Below, piece after piece: positions 59,189 through 64,000 of a stretch of DNA of 64,000 nt. The translations under genes and the position numbers were made by a program. The stretch spans positions 21,503,001-21,567,000 of the forward strand of contig CM066322.1 of assembly GCA_033807775.1 (NCBI GenBank), given 5' to 3'. Numbering within the stretch: the stretch's first letter is position 1; the number at the start of each line of letters is the position of its first letter. A model generated the notes under the pieces. It did no database searches and was not told where the DNA came from. It saw only the letters and a list, made by a program, of their open reading frames with translations. The DNA is from Saussurea involucrata. Taxonomy: Eukaryota > Streptophyta > Magnoliopsida > Asterales > Asteraceae.

Positions 59189-60478
59189 CTAAAATGCACG
59201 ACCTGTTGGTTTAGGGATAACCAACTTCTTTCCTTGATCCTCTTCCTTCTTCAATTTCGGACAATCCTTCCGAAAATGACCTGGTTGTTTACATTCAAAG
59301 CACAATGATCCCCGAACTGTACAGTTGGCCATAATATGCCCGCTCTTTCCACATTTGGCGCATTCTGTTGCTGTCATTCGACACGGCCCAAAATGTTTAC
59401 TTCTGCATTTAAAACACCAGCTCGGTTCCCTTCGATTATCATAACGAATATTCTTGCCAAACAATCTTGTCTTCTGAAAAGGTTCAGAACGACCTTCCCA
59501 TTTCCTCTTTTCTCCCACATGCGCTTTCTCTTCTTTATCTTTGGCGTACATTTCTTCTATCACTTTCGCTTCTTCAATCGTCTCTCTTAAAGTAGAAACT
59601 TTCGAGCCTCGGACCCTTGTCATCATGTCCGCCGGTAAACCCCTCAAATAAGCTTTCATTTTGTCTTTCTCAGCCGGAGCCACATGCCCCACTAGGTTCA
59701 GCTTTTCCATGAAGGTTTCGGTATACTTCCTCACAGTCATATTACCTTTCTTGAGGTTTCTAAATTCGCCTTCGATCCTATCCATTTCCGTCTCGTTACA
59801 ATATTCCTCCAGAATCTTTGTTTTGAACTGTCCCCAAGTCACGGTATTCAGAACCGCTTCCGTCACAGAAGCTGACAACAAATCCCACCACCGTAATGCG
59901 TTACCGCGTAACATTTGCGATCCAAATCTAACTTTTGACCTTTCATCGTTACACTCACAAGCCCGAAAGGCTTGTTCTATTTCTCTGATCCAGTTCATAC
60001 ACGCCACTGGATTATCATATCCTTTGAATTCTGGCGGTTTACAGCTCAGGAATGTTTTGTAAGAGCAACTTTTATCAATCCTTCTTTCAGTCTCTGAACC
60101 TGGGTTACCAGTTGGATTTACCTGATTGAAGTCAATCCCTGTTCGTCTCGGTTCAGCATTCCGATCATTAACCAATTTCATAAACATTTCAGCTTGTCTT
60201 TCCATATTTGTGTTCATCATTTCCATTTGCCTTTCCATGGATGCGTTCATTAATCTGGTTACATTATCCAATATCCGACTTTCCATGCCTGAATCCGAAG
60301 GCGTGTGATCATCATTACTAGTACCACCCCGATGCACCCTATTTCGCATTCCCCCGAGAGAAAGAAAATCTGGTGGCGTATTAGAAACTCCGCCCACTCC
60401 AACCGGTATATCTCTCGGTTCCTCAAGCCAAGTCCTATCCAAAGAAGGATTAGGAGAACCCGGAGGTGTATTTACCAT
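59189..60478 (-). CDS. Gag of the gypsy element
   Basis: 429 aa starting MVNTPPGSPNPSLDR. The gag domain lies at about 150-260 (ACMNWIREIEQAF, NALRWWDLLSASV, LEEYCNETEMDRIEGEF, NMTVRKYTETFMEKL). Two canonical zinc knuckles follow near the C-terminus (CAKCGKSGHIMANC and CFECKQPGHFRKDC), after a degenerate one (CFKCRSKHFGPC). A methionine-rich helix (MNASMERQMEMMNTNMERQ) precedes the domain. It ends GRAF then TAG (59191-59189), with pol continuing in the same frame at the next codon. In related elements, as I recall, this position is a glutamine codon, so TAG may be a C-to-T nonsense mutation or a readthrough site. Confidence 0.9.
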   Translation of the reverse strand: MVNTPPGSPNPSLDRTWLEEPRDIPVGVGGVSNTPPDFLSLGGMRNRVHRGGTSNDDHTPSDSGMESRILDNVTRLMNASMERQMEMMNTNMERQAEMFMKLVNDRNAEPRRTGIDFNQVNPTGNPGSETERRIDKSCSYKTFLSCKPPEFKGYDNPVACMNWIREIEQAFRACECNDERSKVRFGSQMLRGNALRWWDLLSASVTEAVLNTVTWGQFKTKILEEYCNETEMDRIEGEFRNLKKGNMTVRKYTETFMEKLNLVGHVAPAEKDKMKAYLRGLPADMMTRVRGSKVSTLRETIEEAKVIEEMYAKDKEEKAHVGEKRKWEGRSEPFQKTRLFGKNIRYDNRREPSWCFKCRSKHFGPCRMTATECAKCGKSGHIMANCTVRGSLCFECKQPGHFRKDCPKLKKEEDQGKKLVIPKPTGRAF

Positions 60479-61042
60479 AGCTCTGGTAACACAAAATAAA
60501 TATTCATTAATAATGATTCATACAATACTCAATATCCGATACATGTTTTACCGCTATCCAGCCACAGTAACAATATAATATCTCCATTCCATCATATATG
60601 ATATGGTCCGTTTTGCGGATACCCTCTGCATACAGCATGCCGGTACCGCCTACGGTTTTTTTTTGTTCTAACCTGCAAAGGCATACGCGGGACGCACCCA
60701 GCCCGTACCCTGCGACAGGAAAAATCTCATGCAAGGAAGGTATTTATCCACCTTTAAAAGGAGGACTTCGTTCCCTCTCCTCGCCAATGTGGAATCTCAC
60801 AACAATGAGGAGTAACCATACTTGTGAAATAGCATACTCTGAATAACATTAGTAAATTGAAATTTCGAACATATTAATCATGAGAGTCTTTATTACCAAT
60901 GTTACCGTACAAATCTTGCGTATCTGTCGACATTAAAATTACCCGGTCTTAATAATTCTACCCATCTCTCACTAATCATAACTTAATTCACTACAGTTTA
61001 AGTCTAAGTACCTCCTAAGCATACTTAGTTCGCTTAAACTAA
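60479..61042 (-). other. Leader between primer site and gag
   Basis: Untranslated leader of the gypsy RNA. It contains GC-richer patches (GGTACCGCCTACGG, CCCGTACCCTGCGACAGG) that might be structured for dimerisation or packaging. No protein. Confidence 0.5.
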
Positions 61043-61055
61043 GGCTCTGATACCA
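61043..61055 (-). other. Primer binding site, initiator-Met tRNA
   Basis: The complement reads TGGTATCAGAGCC, three bases inside the 5' LTR. All recognisable LTR elements in the window use the same tRNA primer. Confidence 0.92.
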
Positions 61056-61058
61056 AAC

Positions 61059-63142
61059 TGTAACACCCTAAAAATCACGACTAATTTAAACTTTGATTTA
61101 TAACCAATATTAAACATAACTTGTCTAACTTCGATTCATAAGCAAAGGTTTAACTTTAAGGTTCATATTTACAAACTAAACTTCTTTAAATAACCTATTA
61201 ATCTAATCTTGTCATTTGAACCAGATTAACTAAGTTATCTAAGTGGCCATCCAAAATCTTCATAACGAAATCTCCTTTGCTCATCCAAAAGCTCACGTCC
61301 CACATCCCTTCATTTCCCCGTACCTGAACCTGATAAGGAAATAGTATCCAAATCGATTAGACTAATATTATCATTAATAATCAGTTTCAAAAATAACATT
61401 TATAATTTATTGTAAACAATGTTGGACCAACCTGAATTACCCTTCTCTTACCATTTGCAAAACCATATCTCAATATAGTTAAAACCAAACTGATATTGTG
61501 ACTACGAATCCGACATTAAGCCGCTCGTTGCTCATATCAAAGTATTATGACTACGAATCCGACATTAAGCCGCTCGTTGCTCACATCAAAGTATTATGAC
61601 TACGAATCCGACATTACGCCGCTCGTTGCTCATATCAAATATTATGACTACGAATCCGACATTAAGCCGCTCGTTGCTCATATCAAATATTATGACTACG
61701 AATCCGACATTAAGCCGCTCGTTGCTCATATCAAATATTATGACTACGAATCCGACATTAAGCCGCTCGTTGCTCATATCAAATATTATGACTACGAATC
61801 CGACATTAAGCCGCTCGTTGCTCATATCAAATATTATGACTACGAATCCGACATTAAGCCGCTCGTTGCTCATATCAAATATTATGACTACGAATCCGAC
61901 ATTAAGCCGCTCGTTGCTCATAAACATCAGAATAATAAACCCATCGTCTATCTTACTTGTACATCATCTTTAGTGTCTAAAAATCCCTATCCTTTATATG
62001 TCCATACACGAATCATTGCTATAATTTATTAATCAACATTAATAATCATCTAGCGCAACCCTATCTCTTTATATAACATTTCACATCATAAATCTTCTTT
62101 ATAATTCAAACATTTCATATATAACAACATCTTATCATAATTATAACATTTATAATATAACAGGTAAGGTAAGTATGAACTTACCTGGTAAGAAATCACG
62201 CTACTTTATTTCTTCTAAGTCGTAGGAACTTCAACACCACGAATAACTGAAATACCCCATATATAAATGTACTGGTATTAATTTATTGCTTATGATATAT
62301 TTAAATACCAAATCCTAAAACCATACTTATTTCTATCGCAACTACTACACCCATCGCAATCCACTTGACATCACGGCCAACATGGGCTCGCAATGAACAG
62401 TACCCTCGCAATGAACAGTACCCTCGCGATGAACAGTAACTGCGATGAATAGTAACTGCGATGAATAGTAACTGCGATGAATAGTAACTTCGCAATCCCT
62501 ATTCCTCCCATCGCAACTCATTCCCTCGCAACCCAAAACCTCGCAATGAACACTTGCGATTCGTATGAACTTCATCAAAATACTCAGTTCGTTTAAATAT
62601 CTAAAATCCATATATCTATAGATTTAATCGATGGATCTTTATGAAATTTTGCATATAAGTTCACTACTACCATTAGAACATTACCCATAAACAAAATACT
62701 CAAATCATCATAATATTAAATTTCCTTTCTTATCATCCTAAAGCACATCTTTATTTCCAATGGATAAGAGTTGTAGAAGAGATTACCTTTGTTGTATTTC
62801 TACAAATCCTTGATCTTCTTCTTCTTTCTTACGGTTGAAATCAAAACCTCAAACCTCACACAAATCACTTTTTCTCTTTTCTCTCCTTTCTTTCTCTTTT
62901 CTTTGCTGGAACCGAAACCCAATAAAGTCAAATGAGGACATGCCTCTATATTTAGCCCATACCTAGATAGGATGACTCATATACCAAAACTTACCAAACA
63001 ATCCCTTATACTTTAAGGAATGACATAGAAACCCCTATGTTGATCATTTCTTTTAATTTATAATTTATCCCAAAATTACAAACTTATCCCCAAAGTTTAT
63101 AATTATAATTTATAAAAAATTAAGGAAATTCGAGATGTTACA
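61059..63142 (-). repeat. 5' LTR of the gypsy element
   Basis: 2,084 bp. It has nine copies of the 48-bp minisatellite against six in the partner, and one more 16-bp GATGAATAGTAACTGC unit (three against two). Those repeats account for 160 of the 161 bases of length difference. Confidence 0.93.
61495..61924. repeat. 48-bp minisatellite in LTR, nine copies
   Basis: Same unit as in the partner LTR. The third unit carries the same variant (ATTACGCC for ATTAAGCC) in both LTRs, so the expansion or contraction happened among the later, identical units. Confidence 0.95.
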
Positions 63143-63208
63143 GTACCGACATATTTAATAATTTAATTAATTATTAATTATTTAATTATATAAATCAATG
63201 ATATTAAT

Positions 63209-63328
63209 TTTGAGGCACTCGTTTGCACAAGTGACTGGTTAAGGGCATCTACCATAAATTTCAACTTATATGAAGATCCTACAGAAGAAGCCTTGGAGAT
63301 ATACCATGACTTGGAGGAGCTTGAGTGA
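63209..63328 (+). pseudogene. hAT transposase C-terminal fragment
   Basis: The frame FEALVCTSDWLRASTINFNL, then YEDPTEEALEIYHDLEELE and TGA, has the pattern that closes hAT transposases of the RICESLEEPER/DAYSLEEPER type (ALICTxDWL, then an acidic end). It has a proper stop codon and about 40 residues. Upstream coding parts (BED zinc finger, catalytic core) are missing, so it is a remnant in a deleted element. Confidence 0.7.
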
Positions 63329-63329
63329 G

Positions 63330-63820
63330 GTAATATATTATTTTAAAATTTTAATACAAGAGTTGTCATTTGTTTGTTATTTATTGTTGACAAAAATGTG
63401 TGTTTTGTTTGTAGAGAATGCTTATAATCAAGGGTGTGACTTGTGAGGCAACAATTAATGCGCCGATGTCTAATGTCTAGAATCAAACCACTTCATTTTT
63501 GTTTGGTACTTTGTGTGAAGATCCCACGGATGAAGAAATGCCCCCTTATTTTGAACTAGTTCATATATTGAAAATTAAACATTGTTACATTGAACTATTT
63601 TGTTTGATCATTTGGGAATTGTGAATTAACTTTTTGTTTGTTTCGTATATGTAACTTGATATTGGTACAAACCATTACCAACATGTACCAACCGAAAAAG
63701 TCGGTACCAATTAAGTTGGTACCAAATACAATTGGTTGGTACATGGTATGAAATTTTGCATACCAATTATAATTGGTTGGTACACGGTATTGGCAAAAAC
63801 AAGTCGGTACCGTACCAAGT
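63330..63820. other. Right arm of the hAT element
   Basis: AT-rich DNA after the transposase stop, then GGTACC/TTGGTAC-rich subterminal repeats (about 63660-63815) like those at the left end. No gene. Confidence 0.6.
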
Positions 63821-63841
63821 CCACCCCTAGTTTGAACCTAG

Positions 63842-64000
63842 TGTTTAATATAAAATAATAATTAAAGATTTTGTTAAAATTCAATGATTACCCTAATTAT
63901 ATTTTCGATTTTTTATATTTAAAATAAGATGTTTATCTTGTATTTGATTATGTTTATCAGTTAGTTAAGAATTTAAATATCCGGTTTTAAAAAGTTATAC
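63842..64000. other. AT-rich flank, no feature
   Basis: Host DNA after the Helitron end. Nothing recognisable. Confidence 0.6.

Larger units (their letters stand above)
53874..63142 (-). mobile_element. Ty3/gypsy LTR retrotransposon, nearly complete
   Basis: 9,269 bp with LTRs at 53874-55796 and 61059-63142, and target duplication GTACC (53869-53873 and 63143-63147). The gene order on the minus strand is gag, protease, RT, RNase H, integrase, chromodomain-like tail. This is the Ty3/gypsy order, probably in the chromovirus (Tekay/Del) lineage. LTR sequences differ at only a few positions apart from repeat copy number, so insertion was recent. One in-frame stop between gag and protease and one frameshift before integrase are the only breaks I see. 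Confidence 0.93.
53696..63829 (+). mobile_element. hAT element interrupted by a gypsy element
   Basis: Perfect ends TAGGGGTGG and CCACCCCTA are flanked by the identical octamer GTTTGAAC (53688-53695 and 63830-63837). Subterminal ACCAA/TTGGT and GGTACC motifs repeat on both sides, as often in hAT ends. Without the inserted retrotransposon it would be only about 860 bp, so it is an internally deleted derivative. The right part keeps the end of a transposase gene. Confidence 0.85.
52124..63841 (+). mobile_element. Non-autonomous Helitron, split by nested elements
   Basis: It starts TCTATACATATAATAAATAAG directly after an A. It ends with the hairpin GTGTAATACAC (in CCCAGTGTAATACACGG, about 53671-53687), then GTTTGAAC, then CCTAG (to 63841) before a T. 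This is the A^T target and TC...CTAG structure of Helitrons. The last 12 bases are separated from the hairpin by a hAT element inserted at GTTTGAAC. The first 680 bases match the copy at 31938-32866. A hairpin MITE (about 52931-53180) is a further insertion. No RepHel frame. Confidence 0.8.

Noticed and set aside
61547..62032. 161-aa open frame with a repeated 16-residue peptide (YYDYESDIKPLVAHIK), and a similar one on the opposite strand
   Set aside because: It is the translation of the 48-bp LTR minisatellite. Both strands and several frames are open because 48 is divisible by three.

Overview
The window is nuclear DNA from a flowering plant, most likely a eudicot. Three intron-containing genes of plant type sit in AT-rich intergenic DNA, and more than half of the window is transposable elements. 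I lean towards an asterid such as Asteraceae because of the retrotransposon style, but the sequence does not settle it.

Host genes are confined to about 6.6-28.8 kb. (1) A minus-strand 8-exon gene for a short-form subunit 1 (ribophorin I) of the ER oligosaccharyltransferase, 473 aa. (2) A plus-strand 4-exon BTB/POZ-NPH3 protein, 650 aa, probably a CUL3 adaptor. (3) A minus-strand 2-exon RING-H2/VWA ubiquitin ligase of the WAV3 type, 720 aa. All three have clean exons and good splice sites and look functional. They share no pathway beyond general protein modification and turnover, and nothing suggests an operon-like cluster.

Around the genes lie many small DNA transposons. Four elements have TTA/TAA target duplications and GG(G/C)-type inverted ends (PIF/Harbinger, Tourist-like). 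One of them carries an importin-beta gene fragment. There are also several hAT elements with 8-bp duplications, hairpin MITEs, SINE-like units and two Helitron copies with the hairpin-CTAG end.

From 34 to 50.7 kb there is a nest of LTR retrotransposons. An old Ty3/gypsy element with decayed pol has a left LTR split twice. The first insertion is a young element that keeps only gag (TR-GAG type). The second is an element whose RT, RNase H and integrase have been deleted. From 52.1 to 63.8 kb there is a three-level nest: a Helitron holds a hAT element that keeps its transposase C-terminus, and the hAT holds a nearly complete 9.27-kb Ty3/gypsy element. All three levels have matching insertion sites. 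That gypsy element is disabled, or nearly so, by one stop codon between gag and protease and one frameshift before integrase.

Exon limits were set by hand from splice signals, reading-frame continuity and family knowledge. No alignment was run.
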